64,000 nt of DNA. It comes from Oxytricha trifallax (Eukaryota > Ciliophora > Spirotrichea > Sporadotrichida > Oxytrichidae). Both the position numbers and the translations under genes were made by a program. How positions within the stretch are numbered: the first letter of the stretch is position 1; each line of letters begins with the position of its first letter. This document shows, one piece after another, positions 26,655 to 38,343 of this stretch. The stretch is from assembly GCA_000711775.1 (NCBI GenBank), contig ARYC01001079.1, forward strand, positions 62,001 through 126,000, given 5' to 3'. The notes under the pieces are model-generated. The model worked only from the letters and a program-made list of their open reading frames with translations, searched no databases and had not been told where the DNA came from.

Positions 26655-27756
26655 TATCGATAAAATACATAAAAATAGGTAAATTGGTAGAAGTGCAAAT
26701 GAAGATTATGAAATATCAAATATAACAGTCATGTTTTTAATATAACGATAAATTAAGTTTAAAAAAATTTAATTATTAATTTAGATAGAATTATCGCAAC
26801 AGCAAAAGACCAATGAGACAGATTACAAGCTGAATATAAAGCAAAATACCTGAGTAAGTAATTCATAATAATAGGCTAAAGTGTTTTAAGTATTAAATAC
26901 TAATAATTTTGATTTTTCAGATGACATTAACAATTACATCGATGCCTTGAAGAAGAATTGGAATATCGCAATATAATTGGATGCTTTAAGTGCTTACAAT
27001 GTGAGAATGGACTTGGAGAAAAATCTCTTCATTTTAGGGAGCAAAGTCAAGGATGAAAACGGAGAACCAATTATGACTCTAGAAATGGATGAAAATGGAA
27101 AACTCACAGATGCAATTGCTCAAGCACTTCTTGGATAAGAATAAGTGCAAGAAATTAAGGAAATCTAGGAAGTTACTGATGGAGCACTTTTACTTGAAGA
27201 AGAAACCACTCCAACCGAACACATGCCAGAGCTTATTCCAGTAAATTCCGATGTAGCCTCAGCTTCAGATGCTCAACCTTAGAATGAAGAGTAGATTATT
27301 GACTAGAAAGATGCACCAATATTTGTCGAAAAGGAGTCAGACGACACAATCAAGGTAATCACTGACGATGGATCAAAGGACGTTATCGTAGCTCCAAAGT
27401 TAACCGAAGAGGAGGAATTCGAGATGCAGAGAGAAGTTGCTTTTAAGGTGGTCTTTTTCTTCGTTACTTTTATAGAATCTGCTTCGGCCTTCTCTACGTT
27501 TACTACAGAATTCAACAAGCTTCCATTCCACCAAGCGAGAAGAAGCAGAATTTCTTCGATTTCTTAACTGGTGAGCTTGAAGATGAGGAAATTGGGGAAA
27601 TTCAAACTAGCAGATTCTATTGACATTTATACAATGTACTAAGACGCTTCAACTTTAATTTATCGTTATATTAAAAACATGACTGTTATATTTGATATTT
27701 CATAATCTTCATTTGCACTTTTACCAATTTACCTATTTTTATGTATTTTATCGATA
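26655..27756. mobile_element. 103-bp inverted repeats flanking a gene
   Basis: Positions 26655-26757 and 27654-27756 are near-identical inverted copies (TATCGATAAAATACATAAAA at the outer edge, ATAACGATAAATTAA at the inner edge, with a few mismatches). Between them lies an intact-looking acidic gene of about 0.8 kb. I see no transposase motif. It may be a non-autonomous element that carries a gene, or inverted repeats that flank a macronuclear-destined locus. No clear target duplication was found. Confidence 0.7.
26812..27623 (+). CDS. Acidic protein gene with intron and probable inverted segment
   Basis: Exon 2 starts at 26921 after a 67-nt intron (26854-26920, GTAAGT..TTTTTCAG). It then reads about 176 uninterrupted codons with TAA/TAG as Gln, including FILGSKVKDENGEPIMTLEM and ATLY-free acidic stretches such as TEEEEFEMQREVAFK. 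At 27447-27530 the strand becomes pyrimidine-rich and the coding sense appears to flip: the reverse strand there reads SVVNVEKAEADSIKVTKK. Beyond it the forward strand resumes at about 27546 with KKQNFFDFLTGELEDEEI, ending at TGA 27621. A shared GAAGAA would join the flipped block to the last block in frame. Upstream of the intron the frame (DRLQAEYKAKYL) meets a TGA near 26813, so the 5' end is missing or elsewhere. The product is unknown; it is acidic and possibly a regulatory or chaperone-type protein, but that is a guess. Confidence 0.6.
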
Positions 27757-27799
27757 TTATTAGTTTGATAATGAATCTTGCTATATAAATCATAATTTA

Positions 27800-28114
27800 A
27801 TGGGATATATTTTAGATTAGAAAGTGATTAATTATTACCAATTCTTAAAGGAGATCAGAGTAAACACGCCTTATTATGATATGCATAGTTAGATTCTTGA
27901 GCCTAGTTAGCTGCTATTACCATTTACACTTTCAAAATATCCCTTCTAATATTATCCTAATCAGAATATTTACCTTGCTGACAAGTTGAACATTATCATA
28001 ATAACACAAATTAAAACTAAAGTTTTCATTGAGAGATCATTAGATAGTGCAGACATATCAGATTCTATGTCTATATTTGCCTTATCTTCATAAACTAAAA
28101 GAGTTTTTGTATGA
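27800..28114 (+). CDS. Hypothetical 104-aa protein
   Basis: There is an ATG at 27800 and the first TGA at 28112, with several in-frame TAA/TAG codons read as Gln, so standard-code readers miss it. It starts MGYILDQKVINYYQFLKEIR and contains proline/tyrosine-rich residues (LSKYPFQYYPNQNIYLADK). It begins 44 bp after the right inverted repeat of the preceding element. No domain or signal peptide is recognised. It could be an MDS rather than a full gene, since the TGA overlaps the next ATG. Confidence 0.45.
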
Positions 28115-28296
28115 GTCAAAATGGATATTTTAAGAGACATGAATCAGGATTATCTAAAGTAAGTTCCATGTTTAATTGGGTAAGTCATCTATATTATCTA
28201 TTCTTGAATTTATCAAGACTTTTCCTAAGTAAAAATGGGAGAATTCAACTAATATTTCAAGTTGTCTGGTTTATTGCTTATCCTATTTCCTTTTGA
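28111..28296 (+). CDS. Small membrane-type ORF overlapping the previous stop
   Basis: The ATG overlaps the preceding TGA (ATGA). The 61-codon frame uses no TAA/TAG. It starts MSQNGYFKRHESGLSKVSSM, and the second half is hydrophobic and may span a membrane. A GTAAGT donor-like sequence lies at about 28159. It may be a continuation of the upstream ORF after a frameshift or an IES. Support is weak. Confidence 0.25.
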   Translation: MSQNGYFKRHESGLSKVSSMFNWVSHLYYLFLNLSRLFLSKNGRIQLIFQVVWFIAYPISF

Positions 28297-29536
28297 TTAT
28301 ATCGATTTTAAATACCATAATTAATATTTTCTCCAAACTATTCTCAACTGAATACTTATCAATCTCATTTCTAAATAGCTATTTGTAGATTGTCTATTAA
28401 AATTCTTGATAAAAAACAAATTCTTTCTTTGTATTATTAAATGTTTTTTTGAAATAATTCTATGATGTTAAGCGCTTATTGTTTTAAGGTTAATAAAAAA
28501 GACTTAATAATTGTATAACTAAATATAAGTTAGTGCAGTAATTTCAAGATAAACTTCTCTAATTTATTAAATTTCCAAATTAAATCTGTAAAGTTAATAA
28601 TAGCATCTCTACTATGTAATTTACTACGGCTTTAATATTTAGCATTAAGTTAATAAAATTTCATAGTCCAGAGTTGAAATAAATACCGTCGTATTAAATT
28701 AATAATATGAGAATAATTGCCATTTAAACTAATATTTTCAAAATTTAGATTCTGTTTCTTCTAATTTTAGACATTATAAAAACCTTTTTAAGTTTAATAT
28801 TTAAAGTTATATCCCATTTTATTATTAAAAAATAATATTTGCATCTTTAATATAAATAAAGTATATTTACTTGACTAAAACTCATTACTATTTAAACTTT
28901 TAAAATCAGGAACTAATAGAGATATCTCAAATGTGATTTTCAACATCGAAAATACTTTTTAAGAATACATATTTATTATATTTGAGTGATATACCAAACT
29001 TCGAACTGAAATGTAGCGTGTGGTTTCTCTAACTAAAGTTTTCTATGAGCAAATATCTGAACATAATGAGATATACTCATCTAAATCGTAATAATTGTCA
29101 ATCACCACAGCCATTGCAAATACATATTACAAAAGAAACTATATTATTAATCACTTTAGAATGGCTCTGTCATATGACTTTCAATGATATAACACCAATA
29201 ATTATTTACTGTTTAACGATTGTTCAAAGCTAATCCTGCATAAGCAAAATATTTGGAATGTAGTGAATCATTTATGCTTAAATATTTGTTATAAATCAGT
29301 GATTTATAACAAATTTTACATTAATAAATATAAATATGAAAAAGTTGATGAAAATTATATATCTAAAATTAAACATTGTCTTCTTTAAAATTTTCAATAC
29401 ATTTAACTCCATCTGTAAGTATATAAGTACCATTGAATTTTCTGTTTGTTCTCCTCTACAGAATCTTTGTCATCATTCACCTCTAGTCTTACCATGTATA
29501 ACCCTGTAAATATAAATATCTAATAATTTTTTTTTG
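28297..29536. other. AT-rich DNA, nothing recognised
   Basis: No repeat or long frame is seen; a 62-codon standard-code frame at 29045-29233 is unsupported. Confidence 0.5.
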
Positions 29537-30167
29537 GGTATTGCTCTCCTGGGGCTACATAAATTTTATGATATATATTTTTCATATATATAAAACTTAC
29601 CAAATGTCCAAATTAATTCATTTAATAAGGGATACAGACCTTCGATCACGATTCTAAGAATCTAATAAATCATTTAATTAAATCTTTACTTCAAATTTAT
29701 TATCATAAAATGATTATAAAAAAGGAAAATTTATCATTAAAAAATTTGTCACCCCAAATGAATTATTTATCTAAATTAATTGTGTTTTATTTTAATGCGT
29801 TCAATAATTTTCTTAATGATTTCAAATTAGTATTTATTGCATTGAAATATATTCTTGAAGACTCTATGCAGTATAAAATACTATAATACATCTAAATTAT
29901 TGAACGCATTAAAATTAAACCCAATTAATTTAGATAAATAATTCATTTGGGGTGACAAATTTTTTAATGATAAATTTTCCTTTTTTATAATCATTTTATG
30001 ATAATAAATTTGAAGTAAAGATTTAATTAAATGATTTATTAGATTCTTAGAATCGTGATCGAAGGTCTGTATCCCTTAAAAATTAATTAATTTGGACGTT
30101 TAGTAAGTTTTATATATATGAAAAAAAATTTATCATAAAATTTATGTTGCCCCAGGAGAGCACTAAC
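29537..30167. mobile_element. Palindromic element, 0.63 kb
   Basis: Left arm (29542-29815) and right arm (about 29895-30162) are nearly perfect inverted copies, starting TGCTCTCCTGGGGCTACAT and ending with the matching reverse complement. A loop of about 80 bp separates them. The flanks have similar T-runs (ATTTTTTTT on the left, ATTTTTTTA on the right), possibly a 9-bp duplication. No ORF. It is a MITE-like element; the low divergence of the arms suggests it is young or maintained by conversion. Confidence 0.75.
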
Positions 30168-30599
30168 CATTTTTTTATAGCCTACACAATGAATGAAACG
30201 GCCTTTTCTAATCAGACATGCTTTCAGATTTTTAAATTATAAATTTAAATGCCCTAATTAACTATTTTTCAAAGAAATACAACATGATACTATGGTACTC
30301 AGTTTTAAAACAGAGAAATAATTAATAAATTATCCAATTTAGAGAATCAAAAGTTGCTTGTTAATCACCATTGACAAATTCTAAATGTTTAAATTCCTAT
30401 ATGCACCATTAGCCCAAGTTTATCGAAAGTGTCTTTATATTTTAGTTTTATTAATTTAATTAATAAGTAAAAAATTTATAATTATTAATTTTAGATTTTC
30501 ATTTTATTAACACTTTAAAAATAATAATTGATTAGTCTTATTTAACAATAATTATTGTTAGAAATATTTCAAATGCAAAAGAAGCAAGCAATTTATTTC

Positions 30600-32165
30600 T
30601 AATGACTATTTTTTTATTTAAATTAGAAGTAAATTTATGAGATGTGTGAATAAACTCACAAGGAAGACCTAATTTATTTGCTTGATCAGGGTTACTTCCA
30701 GGATCCTGACGGAGGTTTTGAGATTGCTTATAACTAACTTCTATTAGATAATAGAGATAAGAATTTCACACAGTGACAGTGAGATTAAAGCAAATCTAAC
30801 TTCATTACAGGACGAGCTGGAAACATCAAGCTCTAAGATCCAAGAGGATCACGAAGTTAAAGAAGTCTCCTTTGTTTATAACTACGTCTGAGAAGAAGGG
30901 GATGAAGAACTCCTACACGAAATCTATGCACAACTAAAACAAAATATGTACCCCTACTACCACACAAAAACTGCAAAAATAAAGGTTGGAAGCGCATCTG
31001 AAACAGAGTCAGATGCCGACGACTGGAGTGACGAAGATGACATCTCTTTGGAAAGGTCGACTTAAAAGAAAACTTCGAATTCATGCCACACTACTATTCA
31101 CACAATGGAATAAAGACTACACAGAGATACCTAAGACTCAAGGAACAACAAATTTAAGAACAAATTAACCAACTAGAACTAGATAAATTAGAGTTTTAAA
31201 AATTTAGAGAAAAGAACGCTTACGAAGCAAAATAAAAAGCCAAGGTAGTGAAGAAACAACCCTACCAAAAAGGATTCTACAACTAAAGTAAAACACAAAC
31301 TCCATAGTTACCTTACGACATCACCCAGAAACAAGATCAACAAAACCCCATTCCCCTATTAATAGTGAAAATATTTTACCTACTAACATAACAGGTAATA
31401 ATAATAAAGAAACTAAACAAGAAGAAATAATAAAAAAACAGTCTAGTAATGACTTAAACTTAAACACCAGGGTATAAAATGGAGTTTACCCAAAAAACCA
31501 AGACATAGTAGATCCACATACTACAACCTCTCTTTCACTATTAAATAATGATCAGACATCTTTTTCAATCTTAGACCCTATGACGGCTAATACGTCACAA
31601 ATCGGTACAACTACAAAATTTGATCAGATTCTGGCCAGAAACTTTATTCCTAAATAGATACCGACGATCATCAGACTATACCCTCATAAGTTCTATCATA
31701 GAATTATATCAAATGAACACGAGCAAGTCTAAATGAGAGATGAAAGAATAGCCAGCTTGGCAAAAATAATTCACATCCATGATAATTACCAAGGACCTGA
31801 ACTTGAAAGAACAACTTTAACTTATCAAGATATAGAAAATATACTTTCACTTTTTTCAGTTTGGAAGAGAGTAAAAATAAAAACTGATTAAAGACAAATT
31901 GAACTAAAACACTAATAAAAGATAATTTTGAAAACACACCTTGGTGCCAATACTACCTAATGCATGGATTGAGAGATAAGAAAGGGAAGAAAGAGAAGCA
32001 TAGAACAGTTCAGAAAAAGACATACAGATTGAAGAACAAAAAAACAGACGTAGAAGTCCTGAAGTCTATCCCAAAGGAATTGACACTAACTAATTGAAAA
32101 GTGCTTGACCCTTATATATCAACATATATTTTAGATCAGGGGTTCCCAGAGACCTCAATGTGATC
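30600..32165 (+). pseudogene. Decayed or segmented unidentified gene
   Basis: A series of forward protein-like frames follow one another with TAA/TAG as Gln. They start at about 30635 (EDLIYLLDQGYFQDPDGGFE), then an acidic stretch (SASETESDADDWSDEDDISL, about 30990-31055), then a Q/K-rich stretch (EQQIQEQINQLELDKLEFQK, about 31145). A longer C-terminal part (31360-31900) includes FIPKQIPTIIRLYPHKFYH. Two or three frame shifts and several TGA codons separate them. Order and strand are consistent with one gene that has decayed or is cut by very short IESs. I recognise no domain; the acidic and Q-rich regions suggest a nucleic-acid- or chromatin-associated protein, or a retroelement ORF1. Confidence 0.45.
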
Positions 32166-32685
32166 ATATTATTATTATTTCTCTTTATTTATTTTTAATT
32201 ACGAGTAAAAGTTAAGCAATAACCAGAAATGTTTACATATTACAATAAATTGTATATATCATTACATAATTCAAAATTTTTCCTCAGCTTAATTCAATAT
32301 AACTTCTGATTAATAATTTAACTACTCAGTTTGCCTGTATAAAATACTTTTTATCATAAAAAAGAAATACTACATATAAAATTTATATTGAGTTTTTTTT
32401 CTTGAAAATTTAAGAAGTCTATTACACAATAATTGCCTGAATTTTAGAACATATAGAATGTAAAAGACAAGTTCGATACCAAGAAAAATGTTTAGATTTT
32501 TATTAATAAAAAGGTTGACTTAATTTAAGAATTGCCTCATCTTCGTTATTTTTGCGCTTATATCTTCTATATATGATAAATTAGGATGAGAATATATAAA
32601 AATATTCTACATCATTTTATTGTAATAATGCAATTAAATTTGAGAAATTAATTATATAAATGTATTTACATTAAATTCATTTTAA

Positions 32686-32769
32686 GCAGTTAAAGTTGGC
32701 GAATTTAAACAATTAGACTTTTTAACTAATGAGTCCAGGATCATTAAAATTGGTAAGCATTAACTGCCA
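32686..32769. mobile_element. Short MITE of the GTGGCAGTTAA family
   Basis: This is an 84-bp inverted-repeat sequence whose left end GCAGTTAAAGTTGG and right end AACTGCCAC match the ends of the 318-bp palindrome at 16288-16605. The subterminal sequence (AATTTAAACAATTAG, and AATGATCC on the other side) also matches that element. It is an internally deleted relative. Confidence 0.6.
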
Positions 32770-33722
32770 CAAAATTAATTAATTATAAATATATTTATAT
32801 TTTTAAGTTATCTAATTCGAATGGATTCATACAGCAGCTGTTTTTATTTAAATAATATAAAGAATGGGTTACACATTAATAAAATATTAATACGTAAATA
32901 CAGTGAAAAGGAAGAAAATATTAAGTAAAGTTATTAAACAAACTTAATTTACTGAAATGAAAAGCAAGTCAATCTTTAATATGATTTAAAATAGATAAAT
33001 AAAGGAATGAGTTATGGAGATATTTAAGTAAGTAATTTACACGATAAAATGTAATGATGCTCAACATAAATTGAATTTCATATAAATAAAAAACATTTTT
33101 CATGTATCGCTAAAATTATTTAATAGATTAAAAGAAATTTGCAAGTCAAATAGATTTATAAATGATTTTGAAAGAAAAAATATTAAGATGAAAAAATATA
33201 CAAATAAATCAATTAAAAAATAAGATTCAACTATAAACAAATTTAAAAAATGATGGACTTTGTAGAAATATGTTATAGATAAAATAACTTTGACGACATT
33301 TCTATGAACCTTTATTCACACATACCATTAAATAAATACTCAACTTATTCATAAACTTAAAATATGTATGTTATATTTAAATTTTAAAGAATGCATTAAT
33401 ATAATTGAGTGAGTAGCGTAAACTTAAAATAATGACAAATTGACAATTCATTTTTAAAGAATATAAAATCAGATTCAAGAAAACTGCAGTCATTAAATAA
33501 ATATTAATAGAAGAATAAATGTGAGAAATATAAATATGCTTAGATATAGGAATTATGATAAAAGGAATTAAACCCTGGCTGTAGCGAATGCTAAACTTAA
33601 ATGATATTGTTAATTACAAGCAAGAAATAATTGTTAACATATTTGATATAAAATTTCAAGCAAACACTGCACAACTACTATAGTCAACCTTATCTTTGTC
33701 TATATTAATCTGTAAATTTAAT
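32770..33722. other. AT-rich DNA, nothing recognised
   Basis: No frame or repeat is found before the inverted repeat that begins at 33723. The stretch 32166-32685, upstream of the short MITE, is equally featureless. Confidence 0.5.
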
Positions 33723-34488
33723 ATTGTTAAAATACATTTGAAATGGAATTTTTAGAGAAATGCAATATAAATTTCAAAATAAATAATTATAACTGCCTCT
33801 AATTTCAAATAAAGATAATTCAAATTTGATTTAATTTAATTATGACCAAATTAATTAATTTATTAAAAATATACATTCACTATGCAAATTGTGCAAACTT
33901 ATTTCTATTAAACAAGGGAGTCAGTTTGTGTGCAAATATATATTTAATTTATTTAATTAGTAATTACTTTTAAAAATGTCAATGTGAAACCTGCTCCTCT
34001 ACTTCTGTGTCTCTTATACTTTCCCTATTTGAGTTGTTATCTTTAGGTTAATTGTCATGTGTTTCCTCGCTCCAACCGCGAGGTTCTTCAGATCTGTTCA
34101 AGAGAAAGCTTGCTAGCTGCACCGCATTTAAGGTGAGCTTAAGCTTTCCGGATTTACCCTACACCGTGACTTCAGTTACAGATGGATGCTTTAAGTGTAT
34201 CTTTCCTGTCAAGCTCTATTAAATATACTCCGTGATCAGCAAACAGAAATCGTATCTGTAGTCATTCTTTTTAGAACTTTTTGACATTTTGATATTGGTA
34301 GCGAGCCCTTAGTTTTTATAAGAGAATCAAAACCCCAAAACCCCTGAAGTTGTTTGATTGAGTTTTTGATTGATGAAAGTAGACTATTAACGCATGCTTT
34401 ATTAGGGTTTTAATAGGGTTTATGTAGGGGTTTAGGGTTATAATGTAATATAAATTAGTGTGTAATGCAAGTGTTTTATTTTTATTAT

Positions 34489-35935
34489 TCACTCAAACAG
34501 TACTTTAGCATCATGAGGCAGCTTTCTAAACTTTATCTCTCCTATCCAACTTACAATTTAGTCTATTGTATGGTCAGCTCTGTGATTAGGCTTAATAATT
34601 ATCTACTCAGCCATGTCTTTCATTCTACCTTTTATCTTATTCTAGTCTAGATATTGCTGTATTCTCTGTTTTGAATCTTTCTCTCTTTTGCAGCTATAGT
34701 AATCATTTCTTGCCATATCGCATTCACAAATAATTGCTGCTAGAGCCCATATATCCCACTTAATATCACCATCTCTCCAGTCCTCTCTTTCTGGAAAGTA
34801 TCCAGGAGTACCATACACGTTGCCAAGTCCTGAAGCTTCAACTCTCTATGATCTATTGAAATCTATTATTACTACTCTGAGAGGTGAAAAGTCAAGCATT
34901 ATATTCTCAGGCTTCAAATCTCTATGAACATATCCAAGAGTGTGCAGCTCCTCAATGCCTTTGCAAACATTTGTAAGAATAAGAGGTAACTACTTTGGTG
35001 TCCTTTAATCTTAAATGTAGTCTCTTAATGTCATTTAATATAGAGGAAGACGAAAAGCTACATGATCTTGAGCAAGCAGAATAGCATCAGAGCTTTATTA
35101 TAAATCTGCACTATCTATCTCTTGACTTTGTAAGTGCTTGGTATTCATTTACGAATTCCATTTGATACTTGTCATCGCATTTGAAGTAGTTGAACGGATA
35201 TATCTTGTATGCGAACTACTTATCTGTTATGACTTTCTTCTCAAATTTATCCTCAAGGATAAGATAGCTTTCTTTACACTCTTTAAGGTCAATTATATGC
35301 AATATTGGAAGTTTAAGTGCATGCATCTTAAGAGTGATTTTTACTATCTCTGAGGCTGGGAGGTTTCTTACTGCTTTAATAAGTTAATTTCTTTCTTTAC
35401 TCTTTTTTCCAAAGTTTCTAAAGGTCTCTTGGCTTTCTTTTTAAAGGAAGACCTCACCAGTCTCTGGATCTATTACTTCAAACTTCTAGCCATGATGGTA
35501 TTATAGATGAACTTTTAGATCTCTTGAATGATTGTATTATTTATTGCAGTAAGGGCAGAAATATTTTCCATCTATCTTATCATGCTTAAGATAGAGCTTG
35601 GGCTTGTTAGAATGCTGCTCTAAGATATGACGCTTAAGAGCAGATTGATAAGTGAAGTTCTTCTCACACTCCTCACATATATGTAATGCTTTTATTTCTT
35701 TTTTCTCTTCCTCCTCTTCAACCATTTTCATTGGAACTTCGCATTAAATTTCTTAGCTCTGCATTTCTATTTAACAACTGAATTGCTATTCAAAGTCTGA
35801 TACCTAAAGTTAAAAAATTTCAGGCTCGTACTAGGTAGAGGCATCGCAAGTCTCAATTTTCTTTTGATTCATGAAAGAAAGTTTTTGCTGGCTAATGCCA
35901 AGCAATGCCGCATTTCTAAGTAAGTTACCGCTCAT
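34489..35935 (-). pseudogene. TBE 57-kDa-type zinc-finger and kinase-like protein
   Basis: It starts at ATG 35935 (MSGNLLRNAALLGISQQKL) and ends at TGA 34489. An N-terminal C2H2 zinc-finger pair is visible (ICEECEKNFTYQSALKRH and FCPYCNKQYNHSRDLKVH, about 35690-35500). The C-terminal half is kinase-like: HRDLKPENIMLDF near 34920, then IIDFNRSQR where typical kinases have DFG, then GTPGYFPERE as the activation-segment end. The DFG glycine is Asn in both TBE copies here, so it is a family trait. At least one frameshift (about 35060-34950) breaks this copy. The gene diverges from the 22-kDa-type gene. The in vivo role of this TBE protein is not known to me. Confidence 0.85.
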
Positions 35936-36497
35936 TTTATAAATACTATTAATTATTATACAAGCTATTTAAATTCTACCTTTATACAAGAGTAAGAGCA
36001 TATTCTCAAAGGTTAAGAGAGGTTTAATGAGAACAGAGTAAGAGACATTAATTTTATATATCTTAAATTTAGTGATAATTTATAAACTAATTCATCCATT
36101 TTATTCATTAAAATGCACCTAAATGAGTTTTGAAGTTAGGTGATGCTCCTAAAGCTGTTCTTGTAAATTTAGGAGGGGAGATTTTAAAATTTAATTTTTT
36201 AATGTACCTCCTAATACGGTTTTGAACTTTAATATAACCACCTAATTAAGTTTTAAATAAATTAGGAGCACCACCTAATTAAATTAATTATTAGTAGGAG
36301 CAATTTAATGGAGAAAATTTGATAAAAATGGAAGTCAAACTTTGAAACTTGGAGAAAGTTCTTCCATCTTTCTCTTACTATCTTATTCAGGTTGACCTCC
36401 AGTTGGATCTCCCTATTTAGTAATAAGATTTTAATAAACTTAGAATGGATATCCATAATTTTAAATTTCATAAACATTTATAAAAAGTGGAAGCAAG

Positions 36498-37288
36498 ATG
36501 GAGTCTATGAATGATGCAATGAAGAGAATACAATCTCAAGAATTGATAGGAAAATTTCGAAGTAAGGAGGACCTCTATAGATATTTGGTATAGCAAGGTA
36601 AGCTTTTATCAAATACTAATATATTAACCATAGTTGGATTGTTCTTGCCAACTCAGGAAGGAACAAAAATATCATTCTTAAAAGCCTTACTAAGTGAAGA
36701 GAAATAAGCTTTTAAGACCAATGAAATAAAGATGATTGAGATACCTAACTACCCTGAAATCTCAGTGACAAATCTCTATGATGATGCGATGAGTGATCTA
36801 GATGTTGCTCTGTACCTACCATCAAAGTTACAACTCTCAAATAAGTTACCAGAGAGAAACTTCTTCTTTGGAGTTCTTGGAACTCTTAAACCAGAGTACT
36901 TAAGTGAAGTAATTTAAGAAGCTCATAAGAAACGCTACAGCATCTCTCCTGAATAGAAAGAGAAGCAGGGAATAAAAATCAGTGACTCATGGCTGTAGAA
37001 ACTGCAGAAGCATCCATTCATCTCAAGTAAGCATAGACTTCTAACTTTATAGAAAAACCTGGTACTGCTATATATTTGATGAAAAAGCGCAGCAAATTAA
37101 ACAGAGAGAGAAAGTCTCAAGTAAAGCATGAATTGAGTAAGAGACTCTTCAAAGATTTATAAAAGCCAGAAGAGATGAACATAGATGCAGGAGCTGGCAC
37201 TAAGAGAAGAAACATGGGCCCAAGCAAGAATTAAGAGGAAGAAAAGAAAGAGAAGCCAAATCCCTTTACGGGCAAATTTAATATGTGA
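36498..37288 (+). CDS. TBE 22-kDa-type protein with two mini-introns
   Basis: The ATG at 36498 opens MESMNDAMKRIQSQELIGKF. Read without splicing, the frame ends at TGA 37077 after 193 codons (about 22 kDa, the classical size). Two GT..AG introns are visible: 36598-36633 (36 nt, frame-neutral) and 37027-37052 (26 nt, GTAAGC..CTAAC..TATAG). Splicing both continues the protein to TGA 37286, 242 aa. The added tail is lysine-rich, ending with NIDAGAGTKRRNMGP and an E/K-rich end, and it is conserved in TBE copy 2. It ends 6 bp from the convergent transposase stop. No known domain; function unknown. This copy has no frameshift once introns are removed. Confidence 0.85.
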
Positions 37289-37294
37289 ACTTAT

Positions 37295-38343
37295 TCATTC
37301 GTTTAAATCTAAAACTTATTTATAAACACAAAATCTCCCTTCTCTTGCGCATACTTTTGCTTTATCATCGCTGACTCTTTTAGCAGCACTCTTAATAAAA
37401 TCTACTGTATCTATCTTCAGATCGTGTATCAGATGATAGAGCAGAAGTTTCTTGTAGTGGCCTTTTAATAGGCCCCAATATAGTTCAATTCCATTGAATT
37501 GAGGGCTATAAGGAACATTAAATACAGGTGTTATGTTTAGCCTTTCATATTCTCTCCTTGAGTCTTTAGTTTTATGAACTGATAAGTTATCAACAAACAG
37601 GATAATTTCTTATTCAGCATACTTATCTCTTAGCTATTGCAAAAATTTAATATATTATTCAGTCTAAATAGAGCGAGGGTGGATAACATAAGTCTCAAGC
37701 CCACTATCTTCACTGATTCCACCAAGGATTGCATGAGTTTATACCTTACCTTTTGATCATAAACTTCTATGTTGCTGTACCTCTTATACCACGACCTCGA
37801 TATGAAGGTATTAAACGTGAATACTGCCTCATCAGCATGTATGAACTTTATATTATGCTCTTAAGCCCTCTACATTTAATCGAATATATAATTTAAATTA
37901 TCCTTATAAAATGGAACATTAAAATCGATCACTCTCTTAATGCGATTGACTGTCTTGTAAGATATACCATTCTTTTTATAGATATTAGCTTTGGATTATG
38001 CAGAGATGTGTAGCTCAGGAAATTGGCGATGAAACATCACAGCCCTCTAGGCCAGAGAGAAATGAGCCCTGTATTTTAGAGTCTTATCATTAATAAGATA
38101 ATCGATATGATGCTACTAGAATTTTAAAGGTCTTTTAGGCTTAGAATTAAGATGCTATCTCTTTAAATTCAATGCTAATAGACAGTGTGACCTAACAGTA
38201 GCAGGAGATTTATGGAGCAGTCTTGCAATAGATGTGTAATTTAGAATAGGTCTGAGTTGATCACTATAATCATTACATCCATAACGCAACTTAAACAATA
38301 AATCTATATACTCACTATCATAAACTGATCCCAAACCTCGCAT
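37295..38343 (-). pseudogene. TBE 42-kDa DDE transposase
   Basis: It runs from ATG 38343 (MRGLGSVYDSEYIDLLFKLR) to TGA 37295. It begins with helix-turn-helix-like residues (SIARLLHKSPATVRSHCLL), then the catalytic residues of an IS630/Tc1-type DDE enzyme: HADEAVF near 37845, FVDNLSVH near 37590 and FNGIELYW near 37480. The last two acidic residues are 34 residues apart (DD34E). A frameshift near 37760, inside the segment after VRYK, moves the rest out of phase, so the copy is inactive as it stands. It would cut and paste the TBE at its telomere-like ends; TBE transposases are known to take part in DNA elimination in Oxytricha. Confidence 0.9.

Noticed and set aside
30857-31084. Reverse ORF at 30857-31084
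   Set aside because: It is the shadow of the acidic forward coding run (SASETESDADDWSDEDD) and has no support of its own.
35138-36477. Standard-code ORFs at 35138-35353 and 36262-36477
   Set aside because: The first is the antisense shadow of the TBE 57-kDa-type gene; the second lies in the divergent promoter region and has no family similarity.
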